Positions 1 through 7,234 of a DNA stretch of 64,000 nucleotides are shown one piece after another. Where the stretch lies: positions 62,001 to 126,000 of the forward strand of contig JAIETZ010000005.1 of NCBI GenBank assembly GCA_019744775.1, read 5' to 3'. The position numbers and the translations under genes are program-made. Below the pieces are notes generated by a model, which was not told where the DNA came from, ran no database searches, and was given only the letters and a program-made list of their open reading frames with translations. The DNA is from Candidatus Obscuribacterales bacterium. GTDB taxonomy: Bacteria; Cyanobacteriota; Vampirovibrionia; Obscuribacterales; Obscuribacteraceae. Positions within the stretch are counted from its first letter, which is position 1. The number at the start of each line of letters is the position of its first letter.

Positions 1-11
1 CAACGACAAAA

Positions 12-275
12 ATGGCTATGTCTATAGGTGGTCAATCCGACATGAACACTATTCGCTCGGATAACTGGTCGACTTTATGTAGTCGTATAAATATTCGTAT
101 TCCAGCATTTAAGAACGTCTGCGAAGCGCTGATCAAAAATATAGAAGCATTCCTACCTGAGGTGCTGAATGACATCAAGCAACAGGGACATATGAATCAT
201 ACGGTTGAGTCTATTGCTAAAGTCATCGATAAACGCACGAATGAATTTTCGCGTTTGTTAGAAAAGATCAAATAG
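12..275 (+). CDS. hypothetical protein, possibly a C-terminal fragment
   Basis: I do not recognise this 87-residue product. It is mostly helical in appearance, with no signal peptide or membrane segment, and ends in a charged stretch (RTNEFSRLLEKIK). The frame stays open from base 3 to the first ATG at 12, so the gene may begin before the window and this may be only the end of a longer protein. There is no clear ribosome binding site before 12. It converges with the MBL hydrolase gene, leaving 13 bases between the two stops. Confidence 0.45.
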   Translation: MAMSIGGQSDMNTIRSDNWSTLCSRINIRIPAFKNVCEALIKNIEAFLPEVLNDIKQQGHMNHTVESIAKVIDKRTNEFSRLLEKIK

Positions 276-288
276 AAAGGTCTGCTGA

Positions 289-918
289 TCAAGTCAGGAA
301 AGGATTTTCTTTCTTCTCCGACCAAATGTCTGTGTCCGGACCGTGACCTGGAATTACTCTAGTAGAGTCTTCTAGTGTCATAAGACGTTCGGAAATGGAT
401 TTAATAATTTGCTCAAACGAACCACCCCACAAATCTGTTCTGCCTATGGAGCGATGAAATAATGTGTCGCCGGCAAAGAGAATATTTTCCTTGTCTCCAT
501 GCTCAAAGCAGAGACTGCCCGGAGTATGACCTGGCGTGTGAATGACTTTCGTCTTGCCTTTGCCAATCTGTAATTCCTGGTCGTCTTCTAAATAGACATC
601 GACAGGCAATGGTTCGGTGATGTTGAATCCGAACATATTTCCCTGTTTGGCCAAATTGTCGTAAAGCCATTGGTCGCCTGTGTGTAGGCAGATTTTCCCG
701 CCCGTGGCTTCTTTGACGGCGCGAGAGCCAAGGACATGATCAAAGTGTGCATGAGTGTGCAGAATGTATTTGACAGTTAGACCATGCTCTTTTACAAGCG
801 CCAAGATCTTTTCGGGATCGCCACCTGGATCAATAATTGCTGCCTCTTTTGTTTCAGGACAAACAATAATCGAGCAGTTGCACTGCAACGGACCAACTGG
901 AAATGATTCAAGCAGCAT
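289..918 (-). CDS. MBL-fold metallo-hydrolase (glyoxalase II-like)
   Basis: Seen: a 209-residue protein with the zinc-binding motif HTHAHFDH (residues 54-61), a later PGHTPGS, GDTLF and a C-terminal PGHGP segment. These are the ordered metal ligands of the metallo-beta-lactamase fold. Family: short proteins of this layout (YcbL-like) hydrolyse thioesters such as S-lactoylglutathione in the cytoplasm, and the true substrate often differs. The start ATG shares its A with the stop codon of prs (TAATG at 916-920), so the two genes are translationally coupled. No link in metabolism between them is evident. Glyoxalase II proper is usually longer (about 250 residues), so I do not assign gloB. Confidence 0.85.
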   Translation of the reverse strand: MLLESFPVGPLQCNCSIIVCPETKEAAIIDPGGDPEKILALVKEHGLTVKYILHTHAHFDHVLGSRAVKEATGGKICLHTGDQWLYDNLAKQGNMFGFNITEPLPVDVYLEDDQELQIGKGKTKVIHTPGHTPGSLCFEHGDKENILFAGDTLFHRSIGRTDLWGGSFEQIIKSISERLMTLEDSTRVIPGHGPDTDIWSEKKENPFLT

Positions 919-1973
919 TATTCAAACATCGCGCTGATAGAAGCGTCGTCGTGTATACGAGCAATAGCTTCACCAAGCAATTTGGCGACGCTCAACTGAA
1001 CAATCTTCTTGGAAGTTGTTTTTGGATCGTGCGGGATTGAATTTGTTGTGATCAGTTTTTCAATCGGCGAATCATCAATGCGCTTGTTTGCTTGTCCGGA
1101 TAATACTGCGTGTGTGCAGCAAGCATACACAGCTTTAGCGCCTTCTTTTTTCAAGAGTTCAGCACCTTTGACCAATGTTCCGGCTGTATCAACCATGTCA
1201 TCAACCATGATTGCAACTTTGCCTTCAACGTCACCAACTACTGTCAGCGATTCTGATTGATTTTGTAGCGATGGGTTGCGGCGTTTGTCGATAATGGCAA
1301 TTGGTGCGTCTTTGAGCTTTTTAGCAAATGCTCTGGCGCGTGCTACGCCACCTACGTCAGGGCTGACGATGACCAAATCTTTGTGCGGCAGTGTGCGGAT
1401 ATACTCTAGAAGAACTGGACTGCCGTAAAGGTGATCTACAAGAATGTTGAAGAAGCCCATTATCTGTGGAGCGTGCAGATCCAGTGCTACCACGCGCTGT
1501 GCGCCTGCTGTTGTAAGCAAATCGGCAACCAGCTTGGCTGTGATGGCTTCACGTCCGGCAGCTTTTCTGTCCTGACGCGCATAGCCGAAGTAGGGAAGCA
1601 CAACTGTGATGCGTCCGGCACTTGCTCTCTTCAATGCGTCAAGCAGAATGAGCAATTCCATCAAATTTTCGTTTACCGGCGTGCAGGTTGACTGAATGAC
1701 GAAGCAGTCGATGCCGCGAACGCTCTCTTGAACTTGAACGTAAATCTCACCATCGGAGAAGGGCGATATCTTGACCTGCCCTAATTCGGTCTCCAGGTAA
1801 TCGGTAACTTCGCGAGCCAGCTCAGGGTTGGCGGTGCCGGCGAAGATTTTGAGGTTGGCCTTGCTTATCGGCCGGGGCTCGGATTGTCTGATCACTTGTC
1901 TTTCCCGATCGTAATCCTTGCTGTGGTCAGTTTCCAGGTCTTTCCGTTGTTTTGACTGAACTTGTGTGACCAA
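918..1973 (-). CDS. prs: ribose-phosphate pyrophosphokinase (PRPP synthase)
   Basis: Makes 5-phosphoribosyl 1-pyrophosphate from ribose 5-phosphate and ATP, feeding purine, pyrimidine, NAD, His and Trp synthesis. Seen: the family's LKIFAG start region at residue 41, the SDGEIYVQ and PYFGYARQDRK segments, and the PRPP-binding loop VDDMVDTAGTL (about 257-267). The protein is 351 residues, against about 315 usual, because of a polar 40-residue N-terminal extension. The chosen start is a TTG at 1973: it has a strong GGAGG (1982-1986, minus sense) 8 bases upstream, which argues that the extension is real. Downstream it overlaps the MBL hydrolase start by one base. Confidence 0.95.
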   Translation of the reverse strand: MVTQVQSKQRKDLETDHSKDYDRERQVIRQSEPRPISKANLKIFAGTANPELAREVTDYLETELGQVKISPFSDGEIYVQVQESVRGIDCFVIQSTCTPVNENLMELLILLDALKRASAGRITVVLPYFGYARQDRKAAGREAITAKLVADLLTTAGAQRVVALDLHAPQIMGFFNILVDHLYGSPVLLEYIRTLPHKDLVIVSPDVGGVARARAFAKKLKDAPIAIIDKRRNPSLQNQSESLTVVGDVEGKVAIMVDDMVDTAGTLVKGAELLKKEGAKAVYACCTHAVLSGQANKRIDDSPIEKLITTNSIPHDPKTTSKKIVQLSVAKLLGEAIARIHDDASISAMFE

Positions 1974-2109
1974 GGCACTGTCCTCCAGTTGATGGATGTC
2001 ACGTCCCCAGGCTCATTGTAGCCCGGTGATTACCCTAGGCCAATTATTGTAGAAAACTTACGACCATTCGTGAAGGTGGAAAGCCACACTTTGACGGAAG
2101 GTTGACTGA

Positions 2110-3396
2110 TTATTTGTTAATAGCAGCCGATAAAAAGGGCAGTTCCCCCGATTGAGCCAGCTCAAGTGCTCCCTTAAGGGCGCACTTCACGTGCAGATAG
2201 CTCAAGCCACCTTGCAGATAGGCGGCAAAAGGAGGTCTCAAAGGACCATCAGCTGAGAATTCAATGGTTGAACCGGACACAAATGTGCCGCCTGCCATAA
2301 CCACCTCGTGCTCATAACCGGGCAAGAGAGCCGGCTCCGGCACGACATGGGCATCCACTGGCGAGAATCTCTGCAGTGCACGGCAGAAATTGATAAGACC
2401 ATCCTGATAGCCGAACTTAATTGCCTGAATTATGTCGAATCGGCTGTCAAACGGACCTGGTTGAACAGGCAGGCCAAGCTTTTCGAAGACGTAAGCAGCC
2501 AACAGGGCGCCTTTTACAGCTTGGCTCACAACAGAAGGAGCCAAGAAAAGCCCTTGCAGGATATGTCTATTTTGGTTGAATGAAAGCCCAAGATGTCCGC
2601 CAATTCCTGGCGCTGTTAGGCGATTCAGGGCATTGTCCACAAGCTTTTGCTTACCGGCAATGTAGCCGCCGGTGATAGCCAGTCCGCCGCCTGGGTTTTT
2701 AATGAGAGAGCCGGCAATGAGGTCTGCGCCAAGTGCGGTTGGTTCTGCCGCTTCAACAAATTCACCGTAGCAGTTGTCGACGAAGACGATAGTCTCAGGT
2801 CGAATTTTGTGAACACGGTCGACTAATTTGCCTATTTCTCTATTGCTTAGTGTGATGCGTTCGAATGAATATCCACAGGACTTTTGAATGTGCACCATTG
2901 TTGTCGGTGCTTCTAAAAGAATTTCCAATTCATTCTCAAGACTGCTGTCTGTATGAATGAACGGCAGTATATTTCCTTCTTCGTAAGCGACACCCAAAGA
3001 TTGTAGTGAGCCTTCGCTGTTGCCTGTGATACCTATCACTTCCTCAAGCGTGTCGTATGGAGCGCCGCTTAGCGTAAGCAATCTATCGCCGGGCTTGAGA
3101 TTGCCGAGAAGAGCGCATGCAATTGCATGTGTGCCCGATACCATCTGCATTCTAATTGCAGCAGCTTCTGTTTCAAACACATCCGCGTAGATGGCATCAA
3201 TTGCTTCCCGCCCAGCGTCATTTAGTCCGTAGCCGGTTTTCTCTGCGAAGAATTCTTCTGATACGCGATGTGTGCGAAATGCTGTCAGGATGCGCTCCTG
3301 ATTGATCATGGCAATTGCATCAACTTCTTGAAACTTGGCGTTAAGCGCCAGTTCTGCCTCGGCAATAAGTTGTGCGACATCTAAAGTGGTTTGCAT
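2110..3396 (-). CDS. PLP-dependent methionine gamma-lyase-like protein (aluminium-resistance family)
   Basis: Seen: a fold-type I PLP enzyme of 428 residues with VDNCYGEF (206-213, the aspartate that contacts the pyridine nitrogen) and SLIKNPGGG (230-238), where Lys233 is the likely Schiff-base lysine. Family: this matches the Met_gamma_lyase-like group, formerly called aluminium resistance proteins (YnbB), common in Firmicutes and cyanobacteria; the biological substrate is not settled. It stands alone, in the same direction as prs with a 136-base gap. The ATG at 3396 is preceded by AGAG in minus sense. Cytosolic; no signal peptide. Confidence 0.88.
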   Translation of the reverse strand: MQTTLDVAQLIAEAELALNAKFQEVDAIAMINQERILTAFRTHRVSEEFFAEKTGYGLNDAGREAIDAIYADVFETEAAAIRMQMVSGTHAIACALLGNLKPGDRLLTLSGAPYDTLEEVIGITGNSEGSLQSLGVAYEEGNILPFIHTDSSLENELEILLEAPTTMVHIQKSCGYSFERITLSNREIGKLVDRVHKIRPETIVFVDNCYGEFVEAAEPTALGADLIAGSLIKNPGGGLAITGGYIAGKQKLVDNALNRLTAPGIGGHLGLSFNQNRHILQGLFLAPSVVSQAVKGALLAAYVFEKLGLPVQPGPFDSRFDIIQAIKFGYQDGLINFCRALQRFSPVDAHVVPEPALLPGYEHEVVMAGGTFVSGSTIEFSADGPLRPPFAAYLQGGLSYLHVKCALKGALELAQSGELPFLSAAINK

Positions 3397-3479
3397 GGCT
3401 CTCTAATTAGGTTGGAAAGTGCATTATCGCATTAAATCCACGTTGTAAATAGGAATATTTTTTGAACTTTTTTCACCCC

Positions 3480-3508
3480 TTGACCGTCTTACATATACAG
3501 GCACAAAT
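3480..3508 (+). promoter_or_regulatory. possible promoter of comF
   Basis: A TTGACC -35 box (3480-3485) and a weak ACAAAT -10 box (3503-3508) are 17 bases apart, about 20 bases before the ribosome binding site AAGGGG and the ATG at 3530. The -10 match is poor, so this is tentative. Confidence 0.3.
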
Positions 3509-3529
3509 TTTGTTTCTAAGGGGTGCATT

Positions 3530-4372
3530 ATGGCGCTAAAAATAGGACGACTATTTCAGACGTGGCTAAATTACTTAGATGGAATTTTCTTTCATGAGCG
3601 GTGTCGAGTTTGCACAAAACTCTTGCCGCCTAGTGTTTTAGCTGCCGAACATTACTCTGTGCGCACCGAGGAAATTCCTAAAGCAATTTGTTTTGAATGC
3701 TGGCGTCAGGCGCTAGCATCCAATCCAACAATTGAATTGTGCCCGCTTAAAAATGCGCCATCACTAAAGATTGCCAGTGGTCGGTTATACACGGGACATA
3801 TTAAAAGACTTATCTACAAGTTGAAGTATGACAATGATCGTCTGCTGGCTTACGACTTAGCCTTACTTGTGGAAAAGGCATGGAGACTAATCGCGCACAA
3901 TTACGTCGATGAGCCTGTCGTGTTAATACCAATCCCGCTACATTCAGAAAGGCTGTGGCAGCGAGGCTACAATCAAGCTGAGGAAATAGCAAAACATCTA
4001 TCTACACGTGTCGAGGCGCCTGTAGAAACGCGTGCACTTAAACGCGTGAAGAACACTGAAGCTCAATTTGGATTGTCGCGATTGGCTCGTCTGCAAAATA
4101 TGAACGACGCGTTTGTCGCCGGAGGCAAGTTCTGTGTTGGTAGGCACGTCATCTTGATAGATGATGTTTATACTTCCGGTGCCACTCTTGTTGAAGCAGC
4201 GCAAGAAATCCTTGATTCTGGGGCACTGTCGGTTCTGGCGCTGACGGTCGCTCGTGCTGTATTTAAGGAAAAAACGGCGTGTGGCAAATCACTACCGTCG
4301 CTTCCACATAAAATTGTAAGCGTTGACAAGTCGTATCAAAATGATAACATACAAAGAGAGGTCTTGTTGTGA
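3530..4372 (+). CDS. ComF family phosphoribosyltransferase-like protein
   Basis: Seen: two N-terminal cysteine pairs (CRVC at 25-28 and CFEC at 54-57) that would hold a zinc, then a phosphoribosyltransferase domain ending in the PRPP loop VILIDDVYTSGATL (207-220). The RGYNQAEEIA helix (145-154) is typical of ComF/GntX. Family: ComF proteins take part in natural DNA uptake in Gram-positives and Haemophilus, but the biochemical role is open. The 280-residue length exceeds the usual 220-240 because of a polar tail after residue 240. A good AAGGGG site precedes the ATG. Its stop codon overlaps the GTG of a HigB remnant. No other competence gene is in the window. Confidence 0.85.
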   Translation: MALKIGRLFQTWLNYLDGIFFHERCRVCTKLLPPSVLAAEHYSVRTEEIPKAICFECWRQALASNPTIELCPLKNAPSLKIASGRLYTGHIKRLIYKLKYDNDRLLAYDLALLVEKAWRLIAHNYVDEPVVLIPIPLHSERLWQRGYNQAEEIAKHLSTRVEAPVETRALKRVKNTEAQFGLSRLARLQNMNDAFVAGGKFCVGRHVILIDDVYTSGATLVEAAQEILDSGALSVLALTVARAVFKEKTACGKSLPSLPHKIVSVDKSYQNDNIQREVLL

Positions 4373-4452
4373 ATATTCTTGGAAAAGATCTCACTGAGGA
4401 ATTTCAGTTAAAGCATCCACAATCTCGGACTCCTCTAAGAGATTGGATTTAG
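4369..4452 (+). pseudogene. HigB-type toxin remnant (N-terminal 27 codons only)
   Basis: A GTG overlapping the comF stop opens a 27-codon frame. Its product has the order of a HigB start: a short strand, then LTEEFQLKHPQSRTPLRDWI, before a TAG at 4450. Family: HigB mRNA-cleaving toxins (about 95 residues) begin with a similar segment, an aromatic residue in an xxFxxKHPxxxxPLxxW pattern. Everything after this pattern, including the catalytic core, is absent, and the antitoxin starts 11 bases later. Inference: the toxin gene has lost its 3' two thirds by an internal deletion that left the antitoxin intact. The alternative is a chance short leader peptide. Confidence 0.6.
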
Positions 4453-4463
4453 GAAAATATGAG

Positions 4464-4880
4464 ATGAGTAGTGTCATTAAGTGTAGTGCCGAATACTTTG
4501 AACTGGTCCGCAGCTTTCCTTTAGTTCCACTAAGGACAAAGAGACAGTATAAGCAAGCCCAGGAAGTTATTAGGAATTTGGTGATTGATCCTCTTGCTCT
4601 AACCCAAGCGAGAATTGATTACATTGGGGTTCTCGGAAACATTGTCACTGAGTATGAAAGAAACTATTTGCCTCCCACGCCCAAGATCTCTGGACGCAGG
4701 ATGCTTCGCTTCTTGATGAAGCAAAATGATCTTTCAATTAGTGACTTGGCGCGAGAAATAGGTGGACACAGATCGAATCTTTCAGCATTTCTGTCAGGAA
4801 CTCGCTCACTAAGTAAAGATGTTGCGATGGCTTTGTCCAAGCGCTTTCATATCAATGTAAGTGCGTTTCTCGAAAACTAA
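4464..4880 (+). CDS. HigA-like antitoxin with C-terminal XRE helix-turn-helix
   Basis: Seen: about 138 residues. The first 70 resemble the HigA dimerising region (EYFELVRSFPLVPLRT), and residues about 80-135 form an XRE helix-turn-helix (SDLAREIGGHRSNLSAFLSG). I start it at ATG 4464, which has AGGA 9 bases upstream; an upstream TTG at 4443 lacks a site. Family: HigA neutralises HigB and represses its own promoter. Here the toxin survives only as a 27-codon stump, so the protein is an orphan. It may be an abandoned regulator or may still act on other HigB proteins in the genome. Confidence 0.82.
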   Translation: MSSVIKCSAEYFELVRSFPLVPLRTKRQYKQAQEVIRNLVIDPLALTQARIDYIGVLGNIVTEYERNYLPPTPKISGRRMLRFLMKQNDLSISDLAREIGGHRSNLSAFLSGTRSLSKDVAMALSKRFHINVSAFLEN

Positions 4881-4954
4881 TGCATCGTTTTGGTCTGGAC
4901 TGCCGCTGAAGTTGCCCTCACGTCCGCTTTGATTTTAAATGGACAGCAAAGTGA

Positions 4955-4960
4955 TATGAT
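4955..4960 (+). promoter_or_regulatory. -10 box giving a likely leaderless mRNA
   Basis: TATGAT ends six bases before the ATG at 4967, so transcription would begin at or next to the start codon. No Shine-Dalgarno sequence is present. A TTGATT lies upstream (4929-4934), but the 20-base spacer is too long. Confidence 0.35.
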
Positions 4961-4966
4961 TTTTGA

Positions 4967-5812
4967 ATGAAAAGCAGAATATTGTTTCTTACACTTTTGT
5001 TGACGGGCTTCATTATGTCGGTACCGGCTCAGTCTCAAGACAATTACCAATCGCCTTACAGGGTGGAATTTTCTTATCCACCTGAAGAGCTCTATCGACC
5101 TGATGAATTTGCGCCACGAAATAATCCTCGTGAGGAATCATCGACACCATTTGGTGATTGGTATTCAGCACGCACGCGTAAACAATACGGTGCCTGGGGA
5201 CCGGAGCCGCGCCATTATCCAGCGTTGGACAATTACGATCAATTGTCGGCATCGTGGAAAAGGCAGCGGGTACTTGCTGTGGCAGTTAAATACACAGGAC
5301 TTCCTTATCAACACCACCATATTCCGGATTGGGATCCACCGGGATCTTGGCCGTGGAAACAGGTAGCATTCGGCAGAAACTCTAAAGGTGTTGATTGCAG
5401 TGATTTTTCTTCCTGGTGCTACAACTATGGACTAGGCATCAAGCTGAAAACCGGCATCAAGCAACAAGCTCTTGATACGCAAATTCCCAGACCAGGTGAC
5501 AATGGCTTTACCGACGCTCGAGTCATTCGTGACGACAACGGTTACGACACGCTAATTCGCACACTGAAGACAGGCGATCTTCTCTATATCAAAAACAATC
5601 AAGGTGAGCTCGCTCATGTAATTATGTGGGTCGGCGAGCACGGCGTATCACCTGATGGCACGCCACTAGTAATTGATTCAACAGGCTCCAATCACTACGA
5701 CTCCAACGGAGTCCAGATACCGATAGGTATTCACCTGCGACCATTTACAAAAGACTCTTGGTACTATCGCAGCTTTTCTCATGCGCATAGATTGATTCGT
5801 GAGGAGAGTTAG
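4967..5812 (+). CDS. secreted NlpC/P60-like cysteine peptidase
   Basis: Seen: a signal peptide (residues 1-22, ending PAQS), a polar linker rich in Pro, Tyr and Arg, and an NlpC/P60-like domain with catalytic Cys144 in GVDCSDFSSW and likely His217 in LAHVIMWVG. Family: these enzymes cut peptide bonds in peptidoglycan stems, usually gamma-D-Glu-mDAP, in the periplasm. The 281 residues contain no SH3 or LysM targeting domain. The third catalytic residue is probably in the VIDSTGSNH region. It sits between two orphan antitoxin genes. The substrate cannot be told from sequence. Confidence 0.82.
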   Translation: MKSRILFLTLLLTGFIMSVPAQSQDNYQSPYRVEFSYPPEELYRPDEFAPRNNPREESSTPFGDWYSARTRKQYGAWGPEPRHYPALDNYDQLSASWKRQRVLAVAVKYTGLPYQHHHIPDWDPPGSWPWKQVAFGRNSKGVDCSDFSSWCYNYGLGIKLKTGIKQQALDTQIPRPGDNGFTDARVIRDDNGYDTLIRTLKTGDLLYIKNNQGELAHVIMWVGEHGVSPDGTPLVIDSTGSNHYDSNGVQIPIGIHLRPFTKDSWYYRSFSHAHRLIREES

Positions 5813-5883
5813 AGGAGTTGTCGCTTCTTGACTATGCGTATGATTTAGTCCAAACTGGTTTAACTAGGTGTACTTGGTCAATC

Positions 5884-6126
5884 ATGAAAAGAATTGGTTC
5901 TTACTTAGCCAAGACTCATTTTGCCGAATTGCTGGCAGAAGTAGCTAATGGTGGACGGATAACGATCACTAAGCATGGAGTGCCGGTCGCTATGCTTGTT
6001 CCAGTACAGGCGACTGCTAAACATAATGCCGTACAAGCTGCGCAGTTAATACGCAGTAGCAAAAGACATAAGTTGCCGAAGGGGACTTCTATTAAGAATC
6101 TCATTGAAGAAGGAAGAACTTACTAA
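5884..6126 (+). CDS. Phd/YefM-type antitoxin, orphan
   Basis: Seen: an 80-residue protein with the Phd/YefM N-terminal fold: an AKTHFAELLAEVANG helix followed by RITITKHGVPVAMLVPV. The C-terminal part is the toxin-binding tail. I start at ATG 5884; the frame is open upstream to a TTG at 5818, but the conserved domain begins right at this ATG. Family: Phd antitoxins bind DNA and neutralise Doc, YoeB or VapC (PIN) toxins, whose gene normally follows directly. Here the next gene is on the opposite strand and overlaps this stop by 4 bases, so no partner is present. Confidence 0.85.
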   Translation: MKRIGSYLAKTHFAELLAEVANGGRITITKHGVPVAMLVPVQATAKHNAVQAAQLIRSSKRHKLPKGTSIKNLIEEGRTY

Positions 6127-6779
6127 ATAATTCGGGATGGTTTGCCTAAAAGACCAAAATCTGCAATCAGTGCAATCTGTTGTCCATCATCTGTCTTTGC
6201 CCAATAGCAGTGATAACCACCGTCGCCATAGCCTGCTTGCATAATAAACATATTGCTGCCATCGGGAAATGTGGTTTCTTTGAACAAGTTTTCAGACTTA
6301 CCATCGATTGCGGGACTGACGTCTACTTGATCTAAATCCAACTTTTGAAATTCATTTAGCGACTCGAAGCTACAGACTGCTGCCAAAGCTGAATCAACTG
6401 AAAACCAAGGAAGTTCTTTGCGTTTTGCTGTTATGCTGCGCCAGTGAGCAGTCCAAGCCGGCTCGAAGTGCGATATTTCACCGTCAGCGATTTTGACGCG
6501 TGCAGCAGCGATTCTGTGATCGTCATTTTTGGTCGCGACAACCGCATCCACTGAGTAGTTTCCCGGTGGTACTAATTCATCGAAGCAGGGATCGACTAAT
6601 TTGTCTGAAGGATCCTGAATAACCATTTTCCCCGATGGCACAGACAAAGTTCCGAGATGCATGAGACTGCCATTCAATGAGGCAAGCAACTCTGGGTGCT
6701 CTTGCTTTGCCCCATGTTCCAACCATTGAGCAAATTGCAAGTCACGTTCTTTATTGCCGAATAGCCAATTGAAAATCAT
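6123..6779 (-). CDS. DUF4241 domain protein
   Basis: Seen: 218 residues with features I associate with DUF4241: LSVPSGKMVIQDP, PPGNYSVDAVVAT, RIAAARVKI, and near the end GYGDGGYHCYWAKTDDGQ followed by IALIADFG. Family: DUF4241 proteins are uncharacterised; the domain appears among immunity-protein candidates of polymorphic toxin systems, as well as alone. No toxin gene adjoins it. No signal peptide. It converges on the Phd antitoxin gene with a 4-base overlap of stops and is divergent from the small secreted protein at 6871. Confidence 0.72.
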   Translation of the reverse strand: MIFNWLFGNKERDLQFAQWLEHGAKQEHPELLASLNGSLMHLGTLSVPSGKMVIQDPSDKLVDPCFDELVPPGNYSVDAVVATKNDDHRIAAARVKIADGEISHFEPAWTAHWRSITAKRKELPWFSVDSALAAVCSFESLNEFQKLDLDQVDVSPAIDGKSENLFKETTFPDGSNMFIMQAGYGDGGYHCYWAKTDDGQQIALIADFGLLGKPSRII

Positions 6780-6870
6780 GTTCCATCCCCAGGACTGTGG
6801 GTGCTTGACAGGTGTAGTATGCTGTATTCATCCAACAAGGATGTTTTTCCCCCTTTCAGGTCTTTGCTCT

Positions 6871-7233
6871 ATGGGTCGGTCCGTTCTATTACTATCGGTA
6901 ACGCTAACCTTGTTTTCATCCGTACCCGGATTTGCTCAGTGGGGTGGCTATGGATCTAGCTATGCCCAAGGTATGGCACGCCGAGCCGCTCGTGCCGGAC
7001 ATAGAATGGTTACGCGACATGCAAACCGCATGATTCAGAATCAGCGTAATAAGCCGAAGCGACAGAAAATGAAGAAGCAGGACAAACAACAGCAGCAAGA
7101 TCAGCCGGTCGAGCAAAAGGAATTACCGGCGCAACAATCTACAGGCAACATGTCACCATCGTCTGCCTATCCTGAATGGCCGCCGCCAGCAGAGCAAGCC
7201 CGGGAAGTTCCAATGAATCCTGCTGGATTCTAG
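6871..7233 (+). CDS. small secreted, Gln/Pro-rich protein of unknown function
   Basis: Not recognised. Seen from ATG 6871: a signal peptide (GRSVLLLSVTLTLFSSVPGFAQ), then a Gly/Tyr/Arg patch, a very basic Lys/Gln-rich stretch (KRQKMKKQDKQQQQDQ) and a Pro-rich end, 120 residues in total. ATG 6841 is an alternative start with AAGG directly before it, but it would place extra residues ahead of the signal peptide. Low complexity suggests a disordered protein at the cell surface or in the periplasm. It converges with the LysM gene; the two stops are one base apart. Confidence 0.6.
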   Translation: MGRSVLLLSVTLTLFSSVPGFAQWGGYGSSYAQGMARRAARAGHRMVTRHANRMIQNQRNKPKRQKMKKQDKQQQQDQPVEQKELPAQQSTGNMSPSSAYPEWPPPAEQAREVPMNPAGF

Positions 7234-7234
7234 A

